Below are positions 22,735-35,180 of a stretch of 64,000 nucleotides of DNA, in pieces. How positions within the stretch are numbered: the stretch's first letter is position 1; every line of letters begins with the position of its first letter. The notes under the pieces were generated by a model that worked only from the letters and a program-made list of their open reading frames with translations, did no database searches and was not told the DNA's origin. Both the position numbers and the translations under genes were made by a program. Source of the DNA: Epiperipatus broadwayi (taxonomy: Eukaryota > Onychophora > Udeonychophora > Euonychophora > Peripatidae); the NCBI GenBank assembly GCA_028023455.1, contig JAQFVV010006238.1, positions 3,542,572 to 3,606,571 of the forward strand, read 5' to 3'.

Positions 22735-25478
22735 TCATTATTTTCAACCATTGCCAATCCACTTCAGGATGGGGGTCTCTCCAATTTTAATCCAGTTTCT
22801 CTGATCTTTAGTCTCTCTTATTCACATAATTCCAGCCCATTTTCTTATTTCATCCATCCATCTCATACTTTGCCATTTTGTAAGTTTTTCACAATTTCTT
22901 GAAATCCAGTTTAAGATTTCAACTGACCATCTACTATTATCTATTCTACCAATATGTCCAACCCAACTCCACTTTATCTCTCAATTCTTTCAACAATGTA
23001 AAAAAAAACACCTATTTATTATCTCACCCATAAATCTCTCTATACTTTATTGAGTGGTCTTAAATCCCTGTATTGCTAAAATATATTAAAAATCTTTCTT
23101 TTCAAAATATAAGCATACTTCCTTTTGCTCCCCATGCAAGTTTAACTCTATATATTTTCATTCTTATTAACAATCTGACTAAGGTCTTTGTAGTTATTAA
23201 TTTCTTCTTATTCATGATTATCAATTTTTATATTCTTTTTCTGAAAAAAATCGATTAAATATTTCTTTAACATCTATCTTTAGCTATAGTTTCTTATTTT
23301 CATTTGATCACTTTTGCAATATTTCTTGAACTTCGAAAGTATTACTTGTAAAAACAATTACATCAACTGCACAATCTAGATGACTTAAATAATTTCCATT
23401 TATTTTAACTCACTCAGTTTCTCATTTTAATCCATAAAATACTTCTTGCAGAATTGCTGTAAAAAGTTTTGAAGATATGGAGTCACCCTGTCATACGCTC
23501 TTCTCAATATTAACCTTCTTACTAGCATTATGTAATCTAATCATTGTTGTTGAATTCTGATAAATATTCTTCAGAATATGATAATATCCAAATCTATATC
23601 TTGATGATTCAATGCGTCACTCACTGAAGAAATGCTTATAGAATCAAATGTCTTTTAATAATCTACAAATCCAAACCATAATGACATCTCATATTCATTG
23701 GTCCTTTCTATAATTTCTCTCAATACTTGGATGTGATTACTATGGTAAAGATCATTTTTAAATCCAGCTTGTTCTTTTGGTTGGATAAAATCCAAAGTTT
23801 GCTGTAGACAAATTGTATTTATCCTGGTAAAAATTTTGTGTAGAACTGATAAAAGACCGATATATCTGTAATTTCTAATATCTTCTATATCACCTTTTTT
23901 AAATATCAAAATTATTACTACATTCTTTCAATCATCTGTTATATCTTTATCATTTTGACATTTGGTATATAACTTTGTCAACAATTTTTCTATTTCTTCA
24001 CCTGCTTTTTTTAAAATATCAATTATGATTCCATCATTTCATTGAGCTTTTCCCTTCTACATAGATTTAATTGCATACCTTCTTCATTTAAAATGCTGGG
24101 CAATTTAGAAAATATAGTAATGTAAGGGATACTTTTTCTTGTTCCTTATTGCTGTATAATTTTCATTATGTTACCACTCTTTTGAGTAATAGATCCATTT
24201 TTCGTTCTTATTGCAAAAATGTTTCCTACTAATACGATAGTTTTATATTTTCTAACTTTTATTCTCTTCTATAAGCTTTCCTCACTATATCACAATTATA
24301 TTTTCTTATATTGTTATCAACTCTTTCTTGTACCATTTTACAAAATTCTATATATTCAGTTCTTCTTAATGGATCATTTTTATATTGGATCATTTTTATA
24401 TATTTTCATATTCCTTTTTTCTTCAAAAACTGTTTTGTCTCATTACAAATTTTACTGGTCAGTTGCTGTTTTTTTGTTTTTGTTGCTGTTCTTATTAATG
24501 TATCAATTATCTTCCTATTGATTTCATTCAAATTTTAACCAGCTTCAAAATCCATTAATATTTTAAAACCAATTTGCAAGATCTAATTTAAATTCATTGG
24601 ACTGTTTCTGAAGTTTTTAGAAATATCAACTGTGCATAATGTTTTAATTAATAATTTTTATTTCTCTAGTTTTGCATTAACATGTATCTTATATCTCACT
24701 AATCAATGATCACTTCCAGTGTTGAATTTATTAAAAACACTACAATCTCAAAATATATAATTTCTGTTAGTCAAAATAGAATTCAATTCGACTGTATTTT
24801 CATTCAGATGCTTCCATGTCTATGCCCATTTTGTATTTTTCTCAAAGAAGGAATTCGTAATATAGTTTTTCTTTTACTTGAATTCAATAAGTCTGTGTTC
24901 ACTCACATTTCTATCATCATAATAAAATTTACACACAATACTTTTACCAATTTTAGCATTAATATCTCCCATGACAAATTTTAAAATGTTCGGTTTGATC
25001 AAAAGCCTTTTGTATATCCATATAAAAATTTTTCTACCTGATCATCACAATGGTGCATAAACCTGAATGATTTGCATTTGAAACCTGAATGATTTGCATT
25101 TAGTATTTTCCATTAAGTTGAATATCCAGTCTTGGTATTCTGTCTGATGCAGTATCAATCTCCATGATGTTGTTCTTCCACTTTTTATTTATAATGAATC
25201 ATACTGCATTTATTCATTTTTTAAATCGTTTCTTCACTTTTTCTTTTAATTTCACAAAGCCCAACAATGTTCAATTTAATACCAGACAGTTTTTCTTTCA
25301 GTTTGTGCAATCTTCCTTTATTTGAAAAAGATCTGCAATTGTAAGTACCTAAATAAAAGGTCTTCATCAAATGATAGCTAAGTCTGCAACCAGGGTATTC
25401 TTAGACCCTCTATCTTCAACCGACATTACAGTCTTCTAAGAATAAGGGTCACAATTTAGTTTTGTTTGCCATGATTGT
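22735..25478 (-). mobile_element. RTE-type non-LTR retrotransposon, near full length, degenerate
   Basis: Read on the minus strand. The 5' end near 25,475 is followed by an APE-type endonuclease start (FYLGTYNCRSFSNKGRLHKL, then LNIVGLCEIKRK) around 25,200-25,360. Next come WKNNIMEIDTASDRIPRLDI and FVMGDINAKIGKS (catalytic GDxNA). The RT core is at 23,655-23,909 (FKKGDIEDIRNYR, QPKEQAGFK, HIQVLREIIERTNEYE, ending LWFGFVDY, the start of motif A). C-terminal fragments and the 3' end near 22,735 (TTTTCAACCATTGCCAATCC, complement of the conserved tail) follow. Many stops and shifts; inactive. This is the only copy here that spans both enzyme domains to the 3' end. Confidence 0.85.
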
Positions 25479-25479
25479 A

Positions 25480-26880
25480 AATATCTATTAAAAAAAGAAA
25501 GTTCATTTTCACACCTTCATTCTGCATTCAAGAAAATTCAATTGATATTTCAGTCAAAAGCTATGAGGCAATTGAAAAGAAAGACCATGGTTTTTTGATC
25601 TTTAACTCAAAGGTAAAGGACCAATACACATGTTGCTGTACAACATCCATATTCTTATACTATATGAATAATCATATAGTAATAATAGTATCAGTGACAA
25701 GAATATATGGGGTAGATATTCAAAATTTGCTTGCTCATTTCCTTTAAAGTCTCAAAGAGGAATAAAGTGTCTACTTTCACTTAACAACAAACACTTTCTG
25801 TAGCACTATTCAACATATATGTATTTAATTAATATATTAATGTATGTAGAAATAATGTAATTAACTGGGAAATGTAAAGTCCAATGACAGTGCATGAAGC
25901 ATTCATTATCTAATTTTCAAACTATGTAAAAAAAACTGGCTAATCACCCTTCAGAATGTATATTGCAAAAACAATTCTTATAATCGGCTAACTTGTAGCA
26001 TCGTGGCAATCCACATAAATAACCACCCATATTATTAATGGTAATTAGACAAACACGTTATTAAAGATCACATTATAGAATAGTCATGCTATGTCAGTGT
26101 GATTATTGTTATTAATATATGATCGGCTGGTTCTATATTTTCATAAAATTCTGACAGAACGTGAAGACAAATTGCAAGTGCTTCTTGGCCAGATTTTTCA
26201 TATGGCATGTTACTGGGCAACAAATATTTCATGCACTGTTATTGTAGATTACATCTCTCTATATATTTATATATTTTCTAACAATTTTAACAAATTTGTA
26301 AATAAATTATAGCTTATTAGACATGAAATGCTGATAATATCATCCTATTCACCATATGCCAATGCCGACTGCCTAAATTGAACTATATACTCCTGTAAGC
26401 AAGCAAAGCATCATATAACTTACTCTGTTTACATTAAAATCTTTCCAAAATAATTACAAATATTTTCAATTAATATAAAACCAGAACATGTAGTTTCTGG
26501 CCTAATGCCAGATATTTAATTGGATAACCAAACTGACTTGTGTTCAAAACCTTGGTATGTTTGGAACTCAGAATTTTATCTTGGGATAGTATAAAGAGTA
26601 AAGATAGTGTAGATATAAATCCAAAAATGATCAATGTCTAGAATGTGTGTCATTAATATCTGGTGTCAATTTATTCCTCAAGATTATGAGTGATGGTCTA
26701 GAGAAGAGTAAATAAAGTGAATTACTATTCTTAATCACACATATTTATCTCATTACTTAATTGTATTTCCTGCTTCCCTTTGACAACAATATTTACAGAT
26801 CGCTTTCTTAAGATTATACATAAACATTCCTTTAAACACTACAATATTTCTAACTTTATTCTCTAATTTTTTTATTTTCA
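25480..26880. other. No feature recognised
   Basis: AT-rich. Nothing beyond short open frames without family resemblance. Confidence 0.4.
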
Positions 26881-26889
26881 ATTTATTAC

Positions 26890-27485
26890 TTTGGTGGTCA
26901 AATATCACTTAACCTCTTAGAAAAACTTATCATATGATAAATAAATTGTAAATAAAAAATGATCATATTTAGTCTGTCATTCAAATATCACTTGATTATC
27001 TCTTAGCAACTGAGAATATGATAAATAAACAATAAATAAAAAATTGTCATACTGAGCCTGTCATTCAAATATCACTTGACCTCTTAACAGCTGAGAATAT
27101 GATAAACAATGAACTATAAATAAGAAATTGTCATAATTCGCCTGGCATTTAAATATTAATTTTAGCAACTGGGAATATGATAAGCTATAAAGAAGAAATT
27201 GTCATAGTCAGACTGACATTCAAATATCACTTGACCTCTTAGCAACTGAGAATATAAAACAAACAATAGATAAACTATAAATAAAAAATTATCATATTCT
27301 ATCATTTAAATACTACTTGATCTCTTAGTTAAGAATAACAATAAATAGATTATCATAGTCAGCCTGTATTTCAAATATTATTTGATTTCTTAGCAAATGA
27401 GGCTAATAAATACACAATAAGAAATTGTTATGCTCAATCTTGATTTTGAAACATCACTTCATTTTCTGAGAAATTGAACACCCAA
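26890..27485. repeat. Minisatellite, about 7-8 units of roughly 75-90 bp
   Basis: Degenerate tandem units, each with CAAATATCACTTGA, then CTCTTAGCAACTGAGAATA, an AT-rich stretch (AATAAATAAAAAAT) and TGTCAT. Units begin near 26,898, 26,981, 27,066, 27,150, 27,220, 27,305, 27,379 and 27,450. Divergence between units implies age. Confidence 0.75.
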
Positions 27486-27739
27486 TAAATAAATAAATAT
27501 TTTTCACAATGGTCTCTATGTGTTGGATTATATACTGACACATTCAAAGCAACCACTAGTATCTGGTGTCTATGACTGCATGTTTACTATAAATAAAATA
27601 GGAGTACAATGGGAAAAAACTAATTAACTCTTTCTATAAATATTTTTTACAAATATCATTTAGGAAATATAGAATCAGTGAAAGTTAAATATGTTTATTA
27701 TCAGTATTATTATTTATTTTGTTTCTAAAAGAATTGGAG

Positions 27740-27870
27740 TTAAGATAAAAGGATTACAAATAAAAGTGGGATTCCTACATTAGGAATCAGCAAAATTGAA
27801 GTTGTGATAGATTAGAAATAGCAGTGGTATTCCTGTAGTTGGAATCAGAAGAAAACATAATATATACAAC
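27740..27870. repeat. Two-unit imperfect tandem duplication
   Basis: Two ~65 bp units containing GGATTCCTACATTAGGAATC and GTATTCCTGTAGTTGGAATC. The surrounding sequence is AT-rich with no gene. Confidence 0.5.
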
Positions 27871-28019
27871 AGTTGTTTATCTTGTATATGATATGGAATT
27901 TTTTGACAAATAACATAAAGAATATGTATAGTTAAAAGTGTGAAAAGGAACTAGAAATATAAAATTTAAATTGTAGGAAAAACAAACAAACTAAAAAAAA
28001 AGATATAAATGAAGGTTGG

Positions 28020-29260
28020 GAAATGGAAAATAACGTATCCTAAATAAATGGAAGATTATAGATATTTACCAATTTTGTTAACAGGCATGATACGATGTAA
28101 ACAAATTAAGTCAAGAAGAAAAATTAAAAATGGAACAAGACTGGTTAAAATTCTGACATGTTTCTTATATAATAATCATGAGATATATAAAATAATTTGG
28201 ACAGGGATGATATTGATTGCTTTAAAATTTGAAAAGGATTGCTTTTTAGTGACCAGGATAATCAGAAATTTTTAGTAGAATACAAAACGTAGATAGATAT
28301 GCATAGCATGATAGATTGCTGATAACAAATGAAATTTTTAAAAGGGAAATAGGCTGCTTTTTGTGATGAGAAAAATGTAAAAAAAAGTTTAAAATGTTTG
28401 ATGGATAGTAATAATAATCAAACGGTTTATTGTTCAGGAATTCATGCAAGAAGTAATAGAACTGGGCTAAAATCTATATATTTTAAGTTTCAGAATTTGT
28501 CATTCTATCACTGGACTAAATCATACAGAGTTTTGACAGAATACAATATAAGAATAAAAATAGATTAGTAAAAACGGTGTTGAAATATGTGAAGGGGACA
28601 ATAAATATATTGGGCAAGATATATAAAATGCAAAGTTAACAGATAAAAAATTTATTTCCTAAATATTTACATAAAAAATGGGATAGAAGTATTGATTGAA
28701 TTATAGGTAAGGATGAAAAAGATAGGTTGGTTAGAAAAATAAGAATTAGTTGTGGAAAATAAATAAAAAAAATATCTTGGAATTAGATAAGAATACAAAA
28801 TATGGAAAATATGAAAGAATATACAATAACATTAAAAAAAAACTTATTGTTATTTGATGCAAAGATAGAAGCTTTAGATATTATAGAAAGACGGCAGAAA
28901 ATGAATAAAAATTTTGATTATAGATGTAGTTTTATGTGGAAATATAGGAGAAAATATTGAATATTTATTTTTGGAGTATAGGATATTGAAAGAAGATCTG
29001 AATAAAATGGGGGGAAAAGATTAAAGAAAGTGAAATGGTTTTTGTTTATGTCCTTTTTAACAAAAGTGGGAAAACGAGGATGGTAGAAAAAATGAGAATG
29101 TGAAAATAGGATGATGGATTTAATCAAACAGTTTTTATTAAAATGGAATAGAAGGAAAAGGAATGAATTAAGACTGGAGGATTGATTTGGCAAGAAAAAG
29201 TAAAAAGGAGATATGCTTATTATGGTATATATAGGTTTCAGAAAAAGAACAATCTTTAAC
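28020..29260 (+). other. Possible decayed retroelement coding sequence
   Basis: Purine-rich plus strand with short open stretches, for example 28,048-28,275 (MEDYRYLPILLTGMIR at its start) and, near 28,830-28,910, LLLFDAKIEALDIIERRQKM. Composition and the lysine/arginine-rich reading resemble other non-LTR remnants in the window, but no catalytic motif is visible. Identity unproven. Confidence 0.25.
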
Positions 29261-31060
29261 TTAGCTAACAGGGTTTATTAGATACTGCTGACTACATTTA
29301 TGATGAAACCATTTTATTCACATCCTCATCATTACTGCTTTTAAAAGCATGTGTTAAATGTAAGCAGGGAATATTGGCAGATGCCTTATTGATATAAACA
29401 TTTGATTTTATTGGGTCACAAAGCAAAATCCTGCTTTTATCAAATGCCTGTCATTCATTTGGAAACCTGGTCTTTAATTTCCTTTCATTTCCTCTATTCC
29501 ATCTATGCCATTTTCTAAATATTTGCAAACATTAATCTGACTTTTTTCACCCCATTTTTATTTTAAGTTGCTTCTTTATTTTAATGTGTTCATTTTCATA
29601 TTCTTGCTTTAAAAAAACAAAAAACAAACAAACAATTATTTACAAGAAAATTTAATTATTGCTCTGAGTGTGAAATACATCAGTACATTATTTACAGAAT
29701 AAAAATATTTCTTTTAATGTCTGATTTTTTTTTTCTTTTATTGTTGAACAAAATATTCTTTCTTGTTTGGCTTGCTTTATTTCTTTATAATTCTTCTTAA
29801 TTATTACCTTAATCAACTAGTTTAAAGACAGCAGTATCTCAAAGAAATAAATATGTACATATTTTTACATGCACAAATCACTAAATATTTCTTTCTTAAA
29901 TGTTTCAAAATCTTACATCGCTTTATATTTTTTTCTAAACTTGATAAAGTCTATTACCGAAAACACATACACATATACACAATATCTTCTTTCCAAATCT
30001 TGTACTTTTTATACTTAATTTCTATCAGTATATAATTTTTTTATTTTCTATATTTCAACTACATTTTATAGATATTATCAAAGTCTTTTTTATTTATAAA
30101 AGAAATTGAAATTAATATGCAAAAGAAAAGATATACATGAATCAAATGCTTCCCTTCTGTATATATAAAAGACACGCACTAATATAACTACAAATACAAA
30201 TACACAAATATATAAATTAAATACATTAAATTATATAAAATCTAGGGAATTAAATATATATATATGATACAGACAAAGAATAAAGAACACGATTTGGTAG
30301 AAAAAAATAGTATATGTCACAATGTTTATTGAAATAAATACTTTTTCTTTTCCCAATGCAACTAATAATAAATAATGACTGAAATGAGACTAAATATGGG
30401 AGAACCATTAGACAATAACTAAAGTACAAAGACATTATAGAAGAAAATTTTACCCAAATCCACCAGTGGTCACACAAAGAAATGAGTTTGAACCAAGAGA
30501 AACTGTCCAACATGTCCAAAAGCATCAATCTGGAGCACTGCAGATGTACTCAAGCCCCACAAGCAAATAGAGTATAAAAGAAATTTGCTACTAACCTCCA
30601 AGAAAATCTGAGCGGCAAGTGGGTCACAAGATAAACATCTCAAAGGATAATATCCATCATATTTTTAAGAGCAGGCATTGCCTAGGTACAAAAAAAAAAT
30701 TGTATTTTTAGCAAAACGAAACACCTCTTTTATATGATCATAATACAGTTTGTAGAAACCCCAATCAGATAAAATAGATAGAGATCAAATTGAATATCCC
30801 CACTCTTCATTCACCATATTTCATACTAACGAACTTTATCATGCAAAACTTGCAACACTACTAAAAGAAAATCCCCAAGATGAAATGCTTAATATTGTTT
30901 GTATCTCTAGACTGCATTGTCTCAGTATCTGATCTAGAACAGCTAATAGTTTAAACACGTGATACCTCAAATAATTACACATCTGCCCTCTTTAATTTGA
31001 GTTATAATTTTGGATGTATCTTATCTGATATTATAATAATAATTATTCACAGTGTGTATA
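29260..31060. other. No feature recognised
   Basis: AT-rich spacer. No repeat family copy or exon identified. Confidence 0.4.
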
Positions 31061-31078
31061 TATGTATGCCCTCATTCT

Positions 31079-31445
31079 TGTCTCATATATATTATTTTCA
31101 ACCATTATTGATCCACTGGAGGATGAAAATCTCTCTGAGCTCAATCCATCTTCTTTGATATTTAGTCTCTCTTCTCCACATCACTCCAGCACACTTAATT
31201 CACCCATCCATTTCACATGTAGTCTCTTTCTAAGTTTTTTACAATCTCTTGTAATTCAGTTTAAGATTTCAGCTGTCCATTTATTATCATCTCTTCTAGC
31301 AATATGTCCAATCCAACTCCACTTCAGTCTCTTAATTCTTTCAATGATATCAGTAACACTTGTTTGTTCTCTCACCCATATATTTAATTTCTGATCTCTT
31401 CTTGTTACCCCTAACATATATCCCTCCATACTTAATAGCATAGAA
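31079..31445 (-). mobile_element. RTE-type non-LTR retrotransposon 3' fragment
   Basis: The minus-strand frame 31,256-31,477 includes YMLGVTRRDQK, NIWVREQTSVTDIIERIKRL and WSWIGHIARRDDNKWTAEIL, nearly the same as the 14.1 kb copy. The 3' end carries the complement of the CATCCTCCAGTGGATCAATA block. About 365 bp remain. Confidence 0.85.
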
Positions 31446-32172
31446 TAAAATACCATGACATATACATATGTATACATTTGTCGAAAGAGACCATGATCTC
31501 AATTACTGTACAAATAAAATTCAAATATCACATTTCTAATTTGTTGCTAGATTTTAACATTGTTTGTAAAGCAGATGGATGATTGTCATCATCACTAAGT
31601 ATGCTGTATATTACTAGTATTATGAAGATATGTAGTGTCAAAAGATTATTCATTTCATATAGTTAAATATTTTATCATCTCTCCCCTAAGATTTTCAAAC
31701 TCTTGCAACCATACACAATAATTTCTTAGGCATATTAGTTCCCACACAAAATATTGCATTGCATTATATTTAAAGTATAAAAAAATGTTCAAGAATTGTT
31801 TGTTTATTTCTAACTGCTTTGATCACCTTATTATTAATTATATCATTGCTAATGCAAAACCTTTTATTATTGCTCTAATAATTTACAATATTTATTGCAA
31901 CATCTTTGATATTTAAAAAAAATTAATTCTCATCTTTTATTTGAATTTATTTTATCAATCAGACTACTATTAATTATATACATATTGTTATCAAACAGAT
32001 CTAAAACTTTTTTCTCAATTTTCCTTTCACTTTATTAATGGCACATTTTTGTCTAAATTATTTATTGTTTTAAAACATAATCTCAATTCTACCATGATCT
32101 AAATTCGAATCTATAACAACTTTAAAGATGGATTCATTAATTTTTAATGCTGCAATTTACTTCAAAATATAA

Positions 32173-32553
32173 TTGGAATCTATTCTTATCAACTGGATTT
32201 TTCCATATTATGTTATCTTCATTCTATTATTTCTTATCTCAGCAATAAATTCAGCTAAATGTGGCTCTTTCAAAATATTACTGAAGTCTCAATACGAACA
32301 ACATAATGATTATGCAATCCATGCATACAATAGCAGAATTGAAGGAATTAATAAATCACAAATGGACATTTCTGTAGGTCACTTTATAATTATTATGAAT
32401 AGCGATTTTTCTTTAAAAGTAAATAAAATGTTAAAAATAGGCAAAATATTGTCAAAAATATCGTGCTCAGTGTTTGGGTGGCATAGTGTAAGTATATGTA
32501 AAATATATTTTAATAAAAATATAATACATGAAAGATGGATGTTACATATGTAA
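32173..32553 (+). CDS. Hypothetical 126-codon open frame with signal-like N-terminus
   Basis: The longest unexplained plus-strand frame in this area. The first ~28 residues are hydrophobic (YVIFILLFLISAINSAKC), like a signal peptide, and the rest is polar and AT-codon biased. No family recognised, no introns or promoter signals seen, and the frame could be a chance opening in AT-rich DNA or retroelement debris. Confidence 0.2.
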   Translation: MESILINWIFPYYVIFILLFLISAINSAKCGSFKILLKSQYEQHNDYAIHAYNSRIEGINKSQMDISVGHFIIIMNSDFSLKVNKMLKIGKILSKISCSVFGWHSVSICKIYFNKNIIHERWMLHM

Positions 32554-32902
32554 ATACAATATTGTTCGTCACTGAACATAATCAATTGCTAGAAACCAAT
32601 CTGCGAATATGAAAAAGCTTTACTATCTAGTGACCTTGAGTTTACAATGGATGGTTTTCGATAAAGTTATTATCACAAATATTACCAATTATTTATTTTA
32701 AATAAATTTATATTGTTTAGTTACATTGATGTGAAATCAAATTATTTTACGTATATTTTGTATTCAGTATTTATAAAACTCATCCTGAATAACTATATTA
32801 TATACAGTTACTTTTAAATTATTTATGCGCTTGAAGAAATATATATATATACATTGTACTTGAAGAACTAAATATAGATTACTAAAATAAATAAATCAAA
32901 AA

Positions 32903-33001
32903 TTAAGTGTGGATACAATACTTCAGTGCTGAAATGCTGCCAGATTCTGAATCATCTTGAGAAGACTTTTCAGTCTCAGAACTAGACGTCACCGCATCTT
33001 T
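32903..33001 (-). CDS. Candidate exon, serine/acidic-rich
   Basis: On the minus strand, an acceptor-like TACCCAG precedes a markedly GC-richer coding stretch, KDAVTSSSETEKSSQDDSES, ending at TAA (32,905-32,903). It could instead be an internal exon with a weak donor (GTATTG) before the stop. The low-complexity acidic/serine reading suits a cytoplasmic tail or disordered region. Gene unknown. It lies about 300 bp from, and on the opposite strand to, the first exon at 33,311, so one would be inside the other's intron. Confidence 0.35.
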   Translation of the reverse strand, partial: KDAVTSSSETEKSSQDDSESGSISALKYCIHT

Positions 33002-33310
33002 CTGGGTACACAGTATAAAAATATTTTTTGTTTTAAAGATAAAACACAATATAAAAATATATACAACAGCTGAGATAGTATCGTTTTTAAACTTCATACT
33101 TTACCATCTAACTTTTGTCCTGCACATAAAATGTTTTAATTAATCTATTTCTAAAAATACAGACACTTAAATATTTAAAAAATATTTAGAACATTTTAAA
33201 ATATTTAAAATTTTAATTACATTTTATTTTTTAGTTTTTTCTTACTGTATTTCAATAATTAATCAATTGATTGAAATACGGAGTACTAAAATTTCAAAAA
33301 TAATATCAAC

Positions 33311-33337
33311 ATGGCTGACGTGGACAAGTTTCCCGAG
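33311..33337 (+). CDS. Candidate first coding exon (MADVDKFPE)
   Basis: ATG in a good context (CAACATGG) begins nine codons, MADVDKFPE, with GC-rich codons unlike the surrounding AT-rich DNA, followed at once by a GT donor (GAG|GTTAGA). Read-through beyond the donor stops after six codons. This is the expected look of a short first coding exon before a long intron. I could not find its downstream exons in the window and do not recognise the protein. Confidence 0.4.
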
Positions 33338-33339
33338 GT

Positions 33340-34430
33340 TAGAATTAGTTTTTAAAGTTTATTATTTGTAATAGTAAGATGTCATTACAAAAAATATTAA
33401 TTTATGCAATAAGCACAAAAAATTAAATTTGTAGTTGATTTTGTAAAAAAAAAATCTTTTATGTTAATATCTATTTAGAATAAATTTACGTATATATTTA
33501 CATTTTTTTTTTTTCGTTTTTTGGAAAGTTAGTTACATCTTAACGATTACATGTCTTATAAATTTTTCAAATTGATTGACATTGAATGGATTTTTTAAAC
33601 AAATAATAAATAAGCTTTAATAGTTCAGATTTTATATCTGCTTTTAGCAATGCAGATTAAATGTTAATAAGTGAAAAAAAATGCATTTTGAAAGTTATAA
33701 TTTCTCTATTTACTTATTTAATAAATGTACTTATAATAAATTCATTGAGTAAATGTTGAGTGCTGATTATTTTTAATTAGAATATATTCAAACATTTGAC
33801 ATTGAGTTATTTAATGAATTTTTTTGCTTTAAAATTTTTAACTTGAATTATTTCATTTGTCTTTTTTTGACAACAAATAAAATATTTTTAAGTTTGATAA
33901 TATGAATTTTCGTATCAAGTATATATATATGTTTCTATTTTAAATATTAATGTGATATAATTAATTGCATTTTTATCATGAGCCCAAATTTTTTTTCTTT
34001 GCAAATGGATCGAGAGTAATTTTGATTAATGAACTAATGATAGTTTTAAAGGTGTTTGAAAACTTATTTTAATTTTTAGAATTGTAAAATGATCGTGGAT
34101 AAATCTTATAATAATATTGTTTTAAAATGATATTTATAAATCAAATGTTGTATAAATGTTTATCAATGACACAAATCTTCCTTAATTTATACTATTGAGG
34201 CTTCAATCCAAGTTTGCATTTTCGTGCTTTGATATTTATTTTGTTGACTGTTAGAATTTGAGAAAATATTTATTAAGGACTTCATCATTTATTATCTATA
34301 AACAATTCATTTTTAATCTGTGCCATGCCTAAGCTATTTTTTGTTTGTTTGTACAGATTAATATAAATAAACAATAATAATAATAGTTTTTCCTATGCAT
34401 TTGACAATGCAAATATAATGTACTGTTACA
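33340..34430. other. AT-rich, possibly intronic
   Basis: No repeat copy or exon seen. It would be intron if the exon at 33,311 is real. Confidence 0.3.
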
Positions 34431-34440
34431 CCCTATTTCT

Positions 34441-34880
34441 ACAAATAGACAGAGGCAACACTCTCTATACAATAGCGCCACTCAGTGCAAGCCAGAATAA
34501 TCAATAGATGAAGGAAGGTTTGTGCATAAAAACCCTATCTAGTACCTACTCATCCAATATCCCCAGAGTAGTTTTTAGCTTGTAGCTTTTATCAATGACA
34601 AGACTTGGATCTGAGAACATTGTACTTAGAGAGAATTCAATGCAACTCTCCATCAGCCACCTTTTACCTTACTAGCTAACTATAAAGCTTTGAGTTGAAA
34701 ATGAAAACGCAGTAATATTTTGAATTCAAGCTCATTAGGTTGTATAGTTATATAGATCAGAATTCAGTTCAGCATCCATACTTTTTGGTGTTCTTAGTTC
34801 TTTAATAACCACACTCACCATAATCCTATTGAACAGGATTGGTATTAAACCAATAAACATTAAATGATCACCGTTCTTTG
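34441..34880 (-). repeat. Old full-length R1 copy
   Basis: Collinear with the 456 bp R1 unit, from CAACACTCTCTATACAATAG to the AACAGGATTGG and AATGATCACC blocks, but about 15-20% diverged by eye. The ribozyme region (near 34,560-34,605) is decayed in both CUGA and GAAAC parts. Confidence 0.7.
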
Positions 34881-35109
34881 TTTACGCAAGCTGTTTACCC
34901 AGAGGTAAACTGACAGTTTTTCCTAACTTTCAGAACTGTAACATATATAGTATGTATAATTACCTATCATAATAAAATTAAATATAAAAAACAAATGATT
35001 TATAGATATTAAAATCTACAAAAAATTACAGATTATGATTAAAAGGGTTAGGATTGTGGAGTATAGAATGACTTTCAGATATGAGCGTTAACTTTGAATA
35101 GCAAATAAA

Positions 35110-35180
35110 ACAGGCAAAACTCACTATACGTATTGCCACACAAGCATAAGAGGTGGTGGTCATGTGATGTTTATTGGCTT
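35110..35180 (-). mobile_element. Minimal R1 derivative with 13 bp TSD
   Basis: 71 bp flanked by AATAGCAAATAAA (35,097-35,109 and 35,181-35,193). It joins the ACAGGCAAAACTCACTATAC terminus to GTGATGTTTATTGGCTT and lacks the ribozyme and the centre. Structurally the same as the insertion at 13,303-13,379. Confidence 0.8.

Noticed and set aside
26890-27485. CRISPR-like repeat array
   Set aside because: The units are diverged, contiguous and in a eukaryotic context; this is a minisatellite.
30250-30528. 92-codon minus-strand open frame
   Set aside because: No recognisable domain or gene signals; AT-rich chance opening is likely.
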